DNA of 64,000 bases from DTU013 sp964512095 (GTDB lineage: Bacteria > Bacillota > Clostridia > Acetivibrionales > DTU013): positions 1-64,000 of the forward strand of contig CAZEIH010000010.1 of the NCBI GenBank assembly GCA_964512095.1, given 5' to 3'. Position numbers and translations under genes: made by a program. Numbering within the stretch: position 1 is the first letter of the stretch; every line of letters starts with the position of its first letter. Below the pieces are notes generated by a model that saw only the letters and a list, made by a program, of their open reading frames with translations, made no database searches and was not told where the DNA came from. Below are positions 41,927 through 51,012 of this stretch, in pieces.

Positions 41927-44017
41927 TTACTCCTCTTTTACTGCTTCTTTAATAAAATCGCATTTTTCACTGCTGCACTTCATTGAAACTTTCTTCCCGC
42001 TATATTTTTTGACCAAAAAGCTTCCGCATTCGGGGCAGTTTTCTCCAGCCGGCATATCCCAGGTCATAAAACCGCATTCCGGGTTTTTTTCACACCCCAG
42101 ATACTTCCTCCCTTTTCTTGTCTTTTTCACAAGGACCTTATTGCCACATTCAGGACAGTTTACGCCCGCTTCTTCAAGTATGGGCTTTGTATTTCTGCAT
42201 TCAGGGAAACCGGGGCATGCAAGAAACTTTCCATAACGCCCCATCTTTATAACCATGTTCCTGCCACATTTGTCACATTCAATATCCGTCTCTTCATCAC
42301 GTATTTCAATGGTACCTATTTTTTCTTCTGCTTCCTTCAGTGCGACGGCAAAGGGCTCATAAAAGTCCTTCATCAGGTCAGCCCACTTTTTGGTGCCCTC
42401 TTCAACCTCATCAAGCTTTTTTTCCATTTGGGCAGTAAACTTGGCATCAACAATATCTGCAAAGTTGTTTTTCATTAGATCATTGACAATTACCCCAAGC
42501 TCAGTGGGCTTTAAGAATTTTTTCTCTTTTTCTATATAACCTCTGGCAAGAATTGTCGTTATTATTGGCGCATAGGTACTGGGCCTACCGACGCCCTTTT
42601 CCTCCAGCATTTTGACTAGTGTTGCTTCTGTATACCTTAATGGCGGTTGTGTAAAATGCTGTTTATCTTCAAGTTTTTTTAACGTTAGCTTTTCATCCTG
42701 TGTCAACTCAGGTACGGATATATCTCCATCCTCCATTCCCTCGTCCCTTCCCTCTTTATATATAGCCAAATAGCCTTTGAATCTTAGCTTGGAACCATTA
42801 GCCTTAAACAACAGGTCACCTGCCATTATTTCAGCTGCAACGGTATCATATATTGCTGAGGACATCTGGCTTGATATAAATCTGGACCATATCAGCTTGT
42901 AAAGCTTGTATTGGTCATTGGATAAGGATGCCTTAATTCCATCAGGCTCCATATCCGCATAAGTGGGCCTTATAGCTTCATGAGCATCCTGAGATGAAGA
43001 CTTGTTTTTGTGTGCCCTTGCTTCCTTTGGTAAATATTTTTCACCATATTTTTCGCTAATATACTTTTTTGCTTCCTCCCGGGCTTCTGTTGAAATCCTA
43101 ACAGAATCTGTACGGATATATGAGACCAGACCGATGGTACCGTGACCCTTTACCGCAATTCCCTCGTATAACTGCTGGGCTATTATCATTGTCTTCCTTG
43201 TGGGAAAACCCAGCTTTCGTGATGCCTCCTGCTGCAAAGTACTTGTGGTAAAAGGCGGCGGCGACGATTTTTTCTTTTCTCCATTTTTCACGTTGCCGAC
43301 AACAAAATCCTTGCCTTCAAGCTGGCTTAGTATTTCGTCAACCTGAGCCTTATTTCTAAGCTCAAGCTTTTCGCCGACTTTTCCATAAAACTTTGCATCA
43401 AAGGAAGGTCCTGATTTTTTCTTAAGAAGGCTGGCAATAATCGTCCAGTATTCCTCCTGCACAAATTCGTCTATTTCTTCCTCTCTATCACATATGAGCC
43501 TTGCTGTCACCGACTGCACACGCCCTGCACTAAGACCTTTTCTGATTTTTCTCCAAAGCAGGGGGCTAATTTTATAGCCTACAATCCTGTCCATTATGCG
43601 CCTTGCCTGCTGAGCATCAACAAGATTCATATCAATCTTTCTAGGTGTCTTAATAGCATTTTTAACTGCATTCTTTGTTATCTCATTAAAAGTGACTCTG
43701 CACTTGTCTTTATTATCAATTTTCAATACGTTTGCTAAATGCCAGGATATAGCTTCCCCCTCACGATCAGGGTCAGTTGCTAGGAATATCTTGCCTGCAG
43801 ACTTGGCTTCCTTTCTCAGCTTGCTGAGTACTTCTCCCTTGCCACGTATGGTGATATATTTCGGTTCGAAATTATTTTCTACATCCACACCGATCTGGCT
43901 CTTAGGCAAATCTCTCACATGACCAACAGAAGCTACGATCTTATAATCCTTTCCCAGAAATTTTCCTATTGTATTTGCCTTTGCAGGTGATTCTACTATA
44001 ACAAGGTTATTTGCCAT
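41927..44017 (-). CDS. topA: DNA topoisomerase I
   Basis: The 696-residue type IA enzyme has the TOPRIM domain (NLVIVESPAKANTIGKFLG at 3-21, then the acidic FLATDPDREGEAISWH). The active-site Tyr is in GLVSYIRTDS (around residue 300). Three C-terminal zinc ribbons are present (CDKCGRNMVIKMG, CPECGNKVLVKK and CPECGSFLVKK, each with a second Cys pair). It relaxes negative supercoils. Gene order yifB-dprA-topA-trmFO follows the Firmicutes pattern. Confidence 0.96.
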   Translation of the reverse strand: MANNLVIVESPAKANTIGKFLGKDYKIVASVGHVRDLPKSQIGVDVENNFEPKYITIRGKGEVLSKLRKEAKSAGKIFLATDPDREGEAISWHLANVLKIDNKDKCRVTFNEITKNAVKNAIKTPRKIDMNLVDAQQARRIMDRIVGYKISPLLWRKIRKGLSAGRVQSVTARLICDREEEIDEFVQEEYWTIIASLLKKKSGPSFDAKFYGKVGEKLELRNKAQVDEILSQLEGKDFVVGNVKNGEKKKSSPPPFTTSTLQQEASRKLGFPTRKTMIIAQQLYEGIAVKGHGTIGLVSYIRTDSVRISTEAREEAKKYISEKYGEKYLPKEARAHKNKSSSQDAHEAIRPTYADMEPDGIKASLSNDQYKLYKLIWSRFISSQMSSAIYDTVAAEIMAGDLLFKANGSKLRFKGYLAIYKEGRDEGMEDGDISVPELTQDEKLTLKKLEDKQHFTQPPLRYTEATLVKMLEEKGVGRPSTYAPIITTILARGYIEKEKKFLKPTELGVIVNDLMKNNFADIVDAKFTAQMEKKLDEVEEGTKKWADLMKDFYEPFAVALKEAEEKIGTIEIRDEETDIECDKCGRNMVIKMGRYGKFLACPGFPECRNTKPILEEAGVNCPECGNKVLVKKTRKGRKYLGCEKNPECGFMTWDMPAGENCPECGSFLVKKYSGKKVSMKCSSEKCDFIKEAVKEE

Positions 44018-44109
44018 TATTTCCTCCTTGCGGGTATTTGTGGTGTTGCATATAAGTTCAAATCATATATTACCACACTTTTAACTAAAATCTACAATAT
44101 GTTTTTTAT

Positions 44110-45207
44110 TTATTCAAGTAACTTGAAAAACTTTCCTGGAAGCTGTTCGACAAAACCGCTTAATTCAAGCATCACAAGAATAGATGAAGCTGCCTGAATA
44201 CTAAGCCCGCAATCTCTTGCAATAGAATCAATATGTACAGGTCCCAAGACCAGTTTTTGGGCTATTGACTTTTCATCCCCTGTAAGCTTAATCTCCCCAA
44301 GCCTTTCTCCATAACCATTCGCATTTTTCCCTCGATTACCTAAATCCAATTCATCTATAATGTCTTCAACATCTGTAACAATTTTTGCCCCTTCACGAAT
44401 GAGTCTATTCGTACCGACACTGGCAGCAGAATTAATATTGCCGGGTACAGCAAACACATCACGTCCCTGTTCCAATGCTAGATCCGCCGTTATAAGGGAG
44501 CCGCTTCTTTCGTTTGCCTCCACTATCGCAACTCCCTTGGAAATGCCGCTAATTATTCTGTTCCTTGCCGGAAAATTGTATGGGACTGGGTTTGTACCTG
44601 GCGGGTATTCCGATATCACTGCACCATTGTTTATAATTTGCTTCATGAGCTCCCGGTTCTCCGGCGGGTAGACTCTGTTAACACCACAGCCCAATACCGC
44701 AATCGTTCTCCCTCCACCTTCAATGGCACCTAGATGTGCCTTGGAATCCACTCCTCTGGCCATACCGCTAACAACAGTTACTCCATATCTCGCAAGCTCC
44801 CTGGATAAACGCTTTGCCATATCAAGTCCGTACCAGGTAGCTCTTCTGGACCCTACAACTGCAACACACACCTGGTCATTTTCAAGCCTCCCCCTGTAGT
44901 AAAGCACAATAGGCGGATCTGTTATAAATTTCAAAGGCTCAGGGTATGATTGATCATTAAGGGTAACTATATTAGCATCACACTTTATGATTTGTTCCAT
45001 CAATGCATCAGTTTGCTTTCTCCCCTCACTGTCCGTAATACAACGAATCACCTTGGGAGTACATAGGCCTGATGCCTTCAGTTCACCCTCCCGGGCTTCC
45101 CAGATATATTCCGGTTCCTTGAAATGCTTAAGTAAAATATTCTTTCTCCTTGTTGACACTCCTGTCAATGCACTAAACCATACCCAGTATTTTACTTCGC
45201 TAGCCAT
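44110..45207 (-). CDS. dprA: DNA-processing protein DprA (Smf)
   Basis: The 365-residue protein has an N-terminal helix-hairpin-helix-like domain, the central Rossmann DprA domain with VAVVGSRRATWYGLDMAKRL (about 110-129), VVSGMARGVDSKAH and LGCGVNRVYPPENREL, and a C-terminal winged-helix domain (about 300-365). It loads RecA on incoming single-stranded DNA in natural transformation. It lies between yifB and topA. Whether the organism is competent is not shown. Confidence 0.94.
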   Translation of the reverse strand: MASEVKYWVWFSALTGVSTRRKNILLKHFKEPEYIWEAREGELKASGLCTPKVIRCITDSEGRKQTDALMEQIIKCDANIVTLNDQSYPEPLKFITDPPIVLYYRGRLENDQVCVAVVGSRRATWYGLDMAKRLSRELARYGVTVVSGMARGVDSKAHLGAIEGGGRTIAVLGCGVNRVYPPENRELMKQIINNGAVISEYPPGTNPVPYNFPARNRIISGISKGVAIVEANERSGSLITADLALEQGRDVFAVPGNINSAASVGTNRLIREGAKIVTDVEDIIDELDLGNRGKNANGYGERLGEIKLTGDEKSIAQKLVLGPVHIDSIARDCGLSIQAASSILVMLELSGFVEQLPGKFFKLLE

Positions 45208-45219
45208 TTCGCCCTCACT

Positions 45220-46755
45220 TCACACATTCCATATTTTCCTGTCAAGACTCCTATATTGTATTGCTTCTGCTAGATGCTCCTGCTTTATATCCTCATATTG
45301 GTCCATATCAGCAATAGTTCTGGCCACCTTTATTATCCTACTGTGAGCTCTGGCACTCATACTAAGCTTATCAAACGCATTTCTCAATATATTCCTACAG
45401 CTTTTGTCCAATCTGCAATACTTTCCGAACATTGCCGGTTGAAGCTGAGAATTAGAATAGATTCCCATGCCCTTATACCTCTCAAGCTGTAATCTCCTAG
45501 TCCTTTCCACCCTTCCCCTTATAGTCGCAGAGGATTCCACAGGAGTATCGCTGTCCAAATCCCTGTACTTCACAGGCGATACCTCGATATGGATATCCAT
45601 TCTATCCAAAAGTGGGCCGGACATTTTTCCTATATACTGTTGAATTTGGTTGGGGGTACATGAACATTGGCCGGTGTGATCTAAGAATTTTCCACATCTG
45701 CACGGATTTGCAGCACATATAAGTGTAGTTCTGGCCGGATATGTAAGAGTGGCATTGACTCTTGAAATTGTTATTATTCCATCCTCCAACGGCTGTCGTA
45801 GGGATTCAAGAGACTTCTTACCAAACTCAGGGAGCTCGTCCAAAAAAAGTACACCATAGTGAGCAAGACTAATTTCACCGGGCTTTGGCATTGATCCTCC
45901 CCCCACAAGACCTGTATCTGAAATAGTATGATGAGGACTTCTAAAGGGTCTTTTCTTTACAAGTGGCAGTCCCTGAGGCAAAATACCTGCAATACTGTGT
46001 ATTTTTGTCACCTCCAAGGCTTCGTCAAAGGTCATAGAGGGAAGGATAGTGGCCAGTCTTCTAGCAAGCATTGTCTTTCCACAGCCTGGCGAACCAAGCA
46101 TTAGACAGTTATGCCCCCCTGATGCGGCCACCTCCAATGCTCTTTTGACATTCTCCTGTCCCTTTACATCAGCAAAGTCCACATCATAACCCCTATTTGT
46201 ATCTCCAGCATCCTGGCGTGTATCAATGAATGGAGTTATCTCAGCTTCCCCATTTATTATGCTTACTGCTCCCTTAAGATCTTTAACCGGAATTATGCAC
46301 AAGTCCTTGATAACTGATGCTTCCCTAGCATTTGCTTCTGGTAGAAATACATATCTAATGCCATTTAGCAAGGCACATGCTGCCATGGGTAATACACCCT
46401 TGACAGGCTTTATTTCACCATTAAGAGCAAGCTCTCCTATAAACATGGAGTTTTGTAGTGAAGCATAATTTATTTTACCTGTTGATGCAATTATGCCAAG
46501 AGAAATGGCAAGATCAAAAGAAGATCCCTCTTTTTTAATATTAGCAGGCGCCATATTCAACGTAATTCTGCGTATGGGAAATTCAAAGCCAGTGTTTTTA
46601 ATTGCAGAACGCACACGCTCTCGTGCTTCACGAATTGCTGTATCACCAAGTCCAACGATGTCAAATGCAGGTATCCCACTACTAATGTCTGTCTCGATCT
46701 CAACTAAATAGCCATCAATACCTAAAAGACCGCAGCTTATAATTTTTGAGTACAT
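45220..46755 (-). CDS. YifB/ComM family AAA+ ATPase (Mg chelatase-like)
   Basis: The 511-residue protein has an N-terminal Lon-protease-like fold (GYLVEIETDISSGIPAFDIV, then NMAPANIKKEGSSFDLAI), a central AAA+ domain with Walker A LGSPGCGKTMLARRL (about 215-229), the Mg-chelatase-type LFLDELPEF and a zinc-like Cys cluster (CAANPCRCGKFLDH). A C-terminal winged region follows. ComM is a branch-migration helicase that aids integration of transformed DNA. It starts 12 bases before dprA, a common pair. Confidence 0.92.
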   Translation of the reverse strand: MYSKIISCGLLGIDGYLVEIETDISSGIPAFDIVGLGDTAIREARERVRSAIKNTGFEFPIRRITLNMAPANIKKEGSSFDLAISLGIIASTGKINYASLQNSMFIGELALNGEIKPVKGVLPMAACALLNGIRYVFLPEANAREASVIKDLCIIPVKDLKGAVSIINGEAEITPFIDTRQDAGDTNRGYDVDFADVKGQENVKRALEVAASGGHNCLMLGSPGCGKTMLARRLATILPSMTFDEALEVTKIHSIAGILPQGLPLVKKRPFRSPHHTISDTGLVGGGSMPKPGEISLAHYGVLFLDELPEFGKKSLESLRQPLEDGIITISRVNATLTYPARTTLICAANPCRCGKFLDHTGQCSCTPNQIQQYIGKMSGPLLDRMDIHIEVSPVKYRDLDSDTPVESSATIRGRVERTRRLQLERYKGMGIYSNSQLQPAMFGKYCRLDKSCRNILRNAFDKLSMSARAHSRIIKVARTIADMDQYEDIKQEHLAEAIQYRSLDRKIWNV

Positions 46756-46790
46756 ACCTTTTACCTTCTTTGTTGTATTATGTCGCTATA

Positions 46791-47222
46791 TCATACATTT
46801 ATTTCCAACATAATACTACTATAAATACACATGTTTGTACATACCCAATTTTTAAGTATGGTGCCAGTCACGACAGATAGCAGGCCCAGGGCAAAATGCT
46901 GCATTATCGATACCTTGCCAACGACCTCTGCCTTGGTAGGTTTTCCAAGAAACATCAAATAATATCTTCCCTGACAACCGGCAAGAATCGAACCGCCGGC
47001 AAAATCAAGATTACTTGTGTAGCAGTAGGTTACAACTATTGCAATTAGAATTGCCCCTGCACCAGAAAGGCTGTATAAGATATATTTTGATCCCTCCTTC
47101 ACTGCTTCAGCGCTGCGCTCATGGATTACCAACGGATATGTGGCAAACGTAAGCAGCTCATAAAACAGGTAAAGGGCAATAAGATTCCCCGAGAATGCTA
47201 TCCCCAATGTAGCGTTTTTTTA
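46791..47222 (-). pseudogene. Remnant of a proton-antiporter/NADH dehydrogenase-type membrane subunit
   Basis: The open part encodes about 138 residues. The first 80 (IALYLFYELLTFATYPLVIHE, then EGSKYILYSLSGAGAILIAI) match the central region of the MrpD/NuoM-like Proton_antipo_M family. The sequence then jumps to MFLGKPTKAEVV and ALGLLSVVTGTIL, which resemble a segment much nearer the C-terminus of this family. About 100 N-terminal and 200 internal residues appear to be missing, along with the C-terminus. No ribosome site is obvious. A decayed gene left between yifB and nrdR is the simplest reading. Confidence 0.75.
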
Positions 47223-47251
47223 CATGCCGTATTGACTTCTTCGACAGCGAT

Positions 47252-47707
47252 TTATTTCTCTTTCAGCAGCTTTCGAAGCTCTTCCATAAAGGTATTGATA
47301 TCTTTGAATTGCCTGTATACAGAGGCAAACCTAACATATGCCACCTCGTCAAGATCCTTGAGTCTAGCCATGACCATTTCTCCTATTTCCTGGGTCGTAA
47401 TCTCCCTTTTCAAAGAGTTGAGTATCTGTGTTTCAATACCATCTATAAGCTTTTCAAGCTCATTAATGGAAACTGGTCTTTTTTCACAGGCTCTGAGAAG
47501 GCCGTTAAGAAGCTTTTGACGATCAAATATTTGCCGGGTCTTATCCTTTTTAATTACCATCAAAGGAACACTTTCAACCTTTTCATATGTAGTGAATCTT
47601 TTAGCACATTTAGAGCATTCTCTTCGTCTTCTGATAGATGTGTTTTCTTCGGTAGGTCTTGAGTCTATCACCTTGTCATCCATGAACCCACAATATGGAC
47701 ACTTCAT
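47252..47707 (-). CDS. nrdR: Transcriptional repressor NrdR
   Basis: The 151-residue protein has a zinc ribbon with Cys3, Cys6, Cys31 and Cys34 (MKCPYCGF onward) and an ATP-cone domain (about 47-140; VIKKDKTRQIFDRQKLLNGL). It represses ribonucleotide reductase genes when dATP is high. No NrdR box pair or nrd gene is found in the window. In Clostridia nrdR is often close to ymxH/ylmC and the sporulation sigma genes, as here. Confidence 0.95.
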   Translation of the reverse strand: MKCPYCGFMDDKVIDSRPTEENTSIRRRRECSKCAKRFTTYEKVESVPLMVIKKDKTRQIFDRQKLLNGLLRACEKRPVSINELEKLIDGIETQILNSLKREITTQEIGEMVMARLKDLDEVAYVRFASVYRQFKDINTFMEELRKLLKEK

Positions 47708-47813
47708 AGCTTACCCTCCTGTATCGTTTGCACCGTAGTGCTTTATCTTTTGTACTACTCCACTAATGTATCGGGCAATACTCACATTTTCTTTAGGAAA
47801 TCAATAAAAATCA

Positions 47814-48074
47814 TTAGTCAAAGTATTTTCTCATAAATCGCTCATCCAGGTCAACTAGAATAATGTCCTCTCCTATTTTAACTATCTTTTCCCATGGTAT
47901 AACAAACTCACTATCCTTGCCCAAAAATCCAAAAAGCCGGGCAACACCAGCCAAAACAATAGCGGCGATTTTCCCTTGATCCAAATCGATTTCTACATCC
48001 GATACAAAGCCGAGACGTCTGCCGTCAGATACATTTATTACTTCCTTTTGTTTGAAGTCAGATGATCGATTCAT
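47814..48074 (-). CDS. YlmC/YmxH-type PRC-barrel protein
   Basis: The start is the ATG at 48074 (MNRSSDFKQKEVINVSDGRR), with GGTGGGGG just before it; a GTG three codons earlier overlaps that site. The 86-residue PRC-barrel domain contains LGFVSDVEIDLDQGKIAAIV and ends FMRKYFD. Proteins of this family near sigG are linked to sporulation, but their function is not defined. It follows sigG after 172 bp containing the sigG terminator. Confidence 0.85.
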   Translation of the reverse strand: MNRSSDFKQKEVINVSDGRRLGFVSDVEIDLDQGKIAAIVLAGVARLFGFLGKDSEFVIPWEKIVKIGEDIILVDLDERFMRKYFD

Positions 48075-48214
48075 TTCCCCCACCAGTCTTCCATAATGAG
48101 GATATAGAATGCCTACCTAAATGTATGCTGATGAATTCAACAATATAACTAGGCCAGAACTGCCCCCACTCCCACCACGCTTCCATGTGTAGAGGTTTCC
48201 TCTTACTTACTACA

Positions 48215-48240
48215 AAACAAAAAACACCTTTCGGTGTCCT
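48215..48240 (-). terminator. Intrinsic terminator after sigG
   Basis: On the minus strand ACACC/GGTGT (48224-48228 and 48233-48237) with a GAAA loop is followed by TTTTTTGTTTT. It lies seven bases after the sigG stop. Confidence 0.85.
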
Positions 48241-48246
48241 TAAACT

Positions 48247-49020
48247 CTATATATGTTTTCTCATATGCATTAATGCCGTTTTTTCAAGTCGTGATACCTG
48301 AGCCTGAGATATCCCAATTTCTTCTGCTACCTCCATCTGGGTCCGACCCTCAAAAAACCGCAAATTTAGTATAAGCTTCTCCCTGTCATTCAGCTTCCGC
48401 ATAGCCTCTTTTAGAGAAATGCCTTCCAGCCAGTTCTCATCTATATTTTTTTCATCCTTTACTTGGTCCATTACATATATTGCGTCTCCGCCATCATGAT
48501 ATACGGACTCGAACAGTGAAATTGGATCCTGTATAGCATCCAGTGCAAATACCACGTCCTCCTTTGGTAACTGGAGCTCCTTCGCTATTTCTGATATAGT
48601 AGGCTCCTTGGAATTCCTTATAGTAAGTCTTTCCTTTGCCTGCAAAGCCTTATATGCTATATCTCTCAGAGATCTGCTTACTCTTATTGAATTGTTGTCC
48701 CTAAGATATCTTCGTATCTCACCGATAATCATAGGCACGGCATAAGTAGAAAACCTTACATTTTGTGAAACATCGAAATTATCAATAGCTTTTATTAGTC
48801 CAATACAGCCAACTTGAAAAAGATCATCTACATATTCCCCTCTATTATTAAAACGCTGAATAACACTAAGTACAAGTCTTAGATTTCCGTTAATAAATTC
48901 TTCCCTTGCAGTAGGATCACCATTATGCATCCTTTCGAACAGGACCTTTTTTTGTTCATTTGATAAAACCGGCAGTTTAGAAGTATTGACTCCACATATT
49001 TCTACTTTGTTAATCAGCAT
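48247..49020 (-). CDS. sigG: Sporulation sigma factor sigma-G
   Basis: The start is the ATG at 49020 (MLINKVEICGVNTSKLPVL), the conserved SigG N-terminus, with GGAGG eight bases upstream; a start seven codons earlier is less likely. The 257-residue product has region 2 (LFQVGCIGLIKAIDNFD and FSTYAVPMIIGEIRRYLRD), region 3, and region 4 (LNLRFFEGRTQMEVAEEI, then SQAQVSRLEKTAL). It transcribes late forespore genes. It follows sigE, as in Bacillus and Clostridium, and has a candidate sigma-F-type promoter. Confidence 0.97.
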   Translation of the reverse strand: MLINKVEICGVNTSKLPVLSNEQKKVLFERMHNGDPTAREEFINGNLRLVLSVIQRFNNRGEYVDDLFQVGCIGLIKAIDNFDVSQNVRFSTYAVPMIIGEIRRYLRDNNSIRVSRSLRDIAYKALQAKERLTIRNSKEPTISEIAKELQLPKEDVVFALDAIQDPISLFESVYHDGGDAIYVMDQVKDEKNIDENWLEGISLKEAMRKLNDREKLILNLRFFEGRTQMEVAEEIGISQAQVSRLEKTALMHMRKHI

Positions 49021-49053
49021 ATTATTAACCTCCAGGTGCATTGTATAGTAACA

Positions 49054-49082
49054 TTATTGCCCTAGAGGTCACTTTTATACTG
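49054..49082 (-). promoter_or_regulatory. Candidate sigma-F-type promoter of sigG
   Basis: On the minus strand GTATA (49078-49082) and GGCAATAATG (49054-49063, matching GGNNANAHTR) are separated by 14 bases, slightly shorter than the usual 15-16. It lies 34 bases before the sigG ATG, the expected place for a forespore promoter. Spacing makes this tentative. Confidence 0.35.
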
Positions 49083-49138
49083 TATACCTACTATAAAAAT
49101 ATTTGCCAAAGGCCTTGACAACAGCGGCTTTGATGGTT

Positions 49139-49870
49139 TTAAACCATTCTGCTGATCTCTTTCTTCAGGCGACTGATAATTCTCTTCTCCAGCCTTGAAA
49201 TGTAGGATTGAGAGATACCAAGCATATCAGCAACCTCCTTCTGCGTTTTCTCAACTCCATTTGACAGGCCAAATCTTAATTCCATTATTTTCTTTTCCCT
49301 TATTGAAAGCTTCTTCATTGCAGTATTAAGAAGCTCCCTGTCTATTTCGTCCTCAAGACTCCTGTAGATAATGTCATTTTCTGTTCCTAATATATCTGAT
49401 AGTAACAGCTCATTTCCATCCCAATCAACGTTGAGGGGCTCATCTATAGAAACCTCGCTCTTTATCTTATTATTTCTCCTAAGGTACATAAGTATCTCAT
49501 TTTCTATACATCTTGAAGCATATGTTGCAAGCTTGATATTTTTAGATGGATTAAAGGTATTTATAGCCTTTATCAACCCTATTGTCCCTATAGATACAAG
49601 GTCTTCCACACCAATCCCTGTGTTTTCAAACTTTCTGGCTATATAGACAACCAATCTTAGGTTGCGTTCTATCAAGACACTTTTAACTCCATAATCCTGC
49701 TCCTCCAGTCTTGCCAGCAGATAAGCCTCCTCGTCAGTGGAAAGGGGCGGTGGTAATGCTTCACTTCCTCCTATATAATGTATTGGGTATCCCCTTTTCC
49801 TTGTAATTTTGTTCAGTAGTTCCAAGTACCCAATCCTAATTATCAGTTTAACTCTGGCATAAATACCCAT
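49139..49870 (-). CDS. sigE: Sporulation sigma factor sigma-E (pro-form)
   Basis: The 243-residue protein begins with a hydrophobic/basic pro-sequence (MGIYARVKLIIRIGYLELL, about 1-28) that tethers pro-sigma-E to the membrane until SpoIIGA cleaves it. Region 2 (VEDLVSIGTIGLIKAINTFN; LATYASRCIENEILMYLRR) and region 4 (LRFGLSNGVEKTQKEVADML, then GISQSYISRLEKR) are intact. It directs early mother-cell transcription. It is 25 bases after spoIIGA, forming the spoIIG operon. Confidence 0.97.
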   Translation of the reverse strand: MGIYARVKLIIRIGYLELLNKITRKRGYPIHYIGGSEALPPPLSTDEEAYLLARLEEQDYGVKSVLIERNLRLVVYIARKFENTGIGVEDLVSIGTIGLIKAINTFNPSKNIKLATYASRCIENEILMYLRRNNKIKSEVSIDEPLNVDWDGNELLLSDILGTENDIIYRSLEDEIDRELLNTAMKKLSIREKKIMELRFGLSNGVEKTQKEVADMLGISQSYISRLEKRIISRLKKEISRMV

Positions 49871-49895
49871 GTGTTATCTCCTTTCGCTGTGTTAC

Positions 49896-50801
49896 CTACA
49901 TTAGTTCGGGATTCATCAATGCTCTGTACTGTTGGTTTCTGGATAAACCCTTGTTGTAAATACCTACTATCACGTCGTGCACACTTTTTCTACCATCATT
50001 TTCTCCTATCTCGATAAAGTCTGGCCTAAAACCGATAAGCATACCATTCTCCTTTCCCAGAGAGGTGAAGGGAATCAGCCGGAATCTGGAAAACCAGTTT
50101 GAACACGATATTGTTGCCGTGACCGTATTGAGATCGTTCTCGGTCTCATGCTCAAAGATGCTTCTAATTTCCTCAGGCAGAAGGGCTTTTATAGCTGTGT
50201 ATTCAACTACTACCACAGGCATGTTAGATAAAGGGTCATGCAGTGAATTTCCCGTATCCACAAGAGCCGAAACCTCTATTGCCCTTTCGTCAAAGGTGAT
50301 GCTGACCTGTACAAGCGGCTTTTCCTTTATGGCTCTGCTTTGAATAGCATCCCAGACTATTCGTAGAATAATAAGAGTCACACCAATGGCAAGGAGTAGT
50401 TCGGTCCATGTAGTATCCAATAATGTCATAGGAGTCATTACAACGCCATTTCGCATTATCCCCCAATCTCTTTTGAAAAACATCAGTGCAAAACCGGCTC
50501 CAGCAAACAGGAATGTAGATGCATAAAATAAGGCCAGTGTTTTCAAAAACACCGTTATCCTGTTAAAATTGAAGGTAATTGCCACCATTATTATGGACAG
50601 AAGCACTTTGGAAAGTACTGTGGTATACACCTTCATATCAGGCAGCAAAATCATCAGTACAAGATATACTGTACCCAGGAGGGAACCAAGGAAAAGCCTC
50701 AGACTGCTCGCTTTATTCTTTGAGAACCTTGATGTAACCAGTAGTATCAAATAATTGATGACAATATTCTCAAGGATAACGATATCTAAATAGATCTTCA
50801 C
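49896..50801 (-). CDS. spoIIGA: Sporulation sigma-E factor-processing peptidase SpoIIGA
   Basis: The 301-residue protein has five N-terminal membrane helices (about 5-155) and a C-terminal aspartic protease-like domain with ALVDTGNSLHDPLSNMPVVV (about 180-199; the D-T-G motif is catalytic). It cleaves pro-sigma-E in the mother cell after a signal from the forespore. It is the first gene of the spoIIG operon and has a distinctive candidate Spo0A-type promoter upstream. Confidence 0.95.
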   Translation of the reverse strand: MKIYLDIVILENIVINYLILLVTSRFSKNKASSLRLFLGSLLGTVYLVLMILLPDMKVYTTVLSKVLLSIIMVAITFNFNRITVFLKTLALFYASTFLFAGAGFALMFFKRDWGIMRNGVVMTPMTLLDTTWTELLLAIGVTLIILRIVWDAIQSRAIKEKPLVQVSITFDERAIEVSALVDTGNSLHDPLSNMPVVVVEYTAIKALLPEEIRSIFEHETENDLNTVTATISCSNWFSRFRLIPFTSLGKENGMLIGFRPDFIEIGENDGRKSVHDVIVGIYNKGLSRNQQYRALMNPELM

Positions 50802-50888
50802 TGTTTTACCTCACTCGGCTGTGTTTACAGACATCCCCTAATTTACATATATTCTCAATCCTGCTATTTTATGTTTTGCTATACTATT

Positions 50889-50921
50889 ATTATATTTCAT
50901 ACACCCTGAATTTTATGTCAA
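50889..50921 (-). promoter_or_regulatory. spoIIG-type promoter with long spacer and Spo0A-box-like sites
   Basis: On the minus strand TTGACA (50916-50921) and TATAAT (50889-50894) are separated by 21 bp, too long for an ordinary sigma-A promoter. The Bacillus spoIIG promoter is known for a 22-bp spacer and activation by Spo0A-P bound over the -35 region. A TTCTACA (50929-50935), one mismatch from the 0A-box complement TTCGACA, lies just upstream. It is 88 bases before spoIIGA. Confidence 0.6.
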
Positions 50922-50953
50922 TTGCTACTGTAGAATTTAGTATTTTAATCAAT

Positions 50954-50982
50954 AAAAACCCCTAAGCAGTTTGCTTAGGGGT
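50954..50982 (-). terminator. Intrinsic terminator after ftsZ
   Basis: An 11-bp perfect stem (ACCCCTAAGCA at 50958-50968 with its complement at 50972-50982) has a 3-base loop. On the minus strand it is followed by TTTTTATTG. It ends the ftsQ-sbp-ftsA-ftsZ transcript and isolates the spoIIG promoter from it. Confidence 0.9.
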
Positions 50983-51012
50983 AACTGGACAATATACATA
51001 TGATATGCTCTG

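Noticed and set aside
41927..44017. Possible reverse gyrase or plasmid-type topoisomerase
   Set aside because: Domain order, length and three zinc ribbons are those of ordinary chromosomal TopA.
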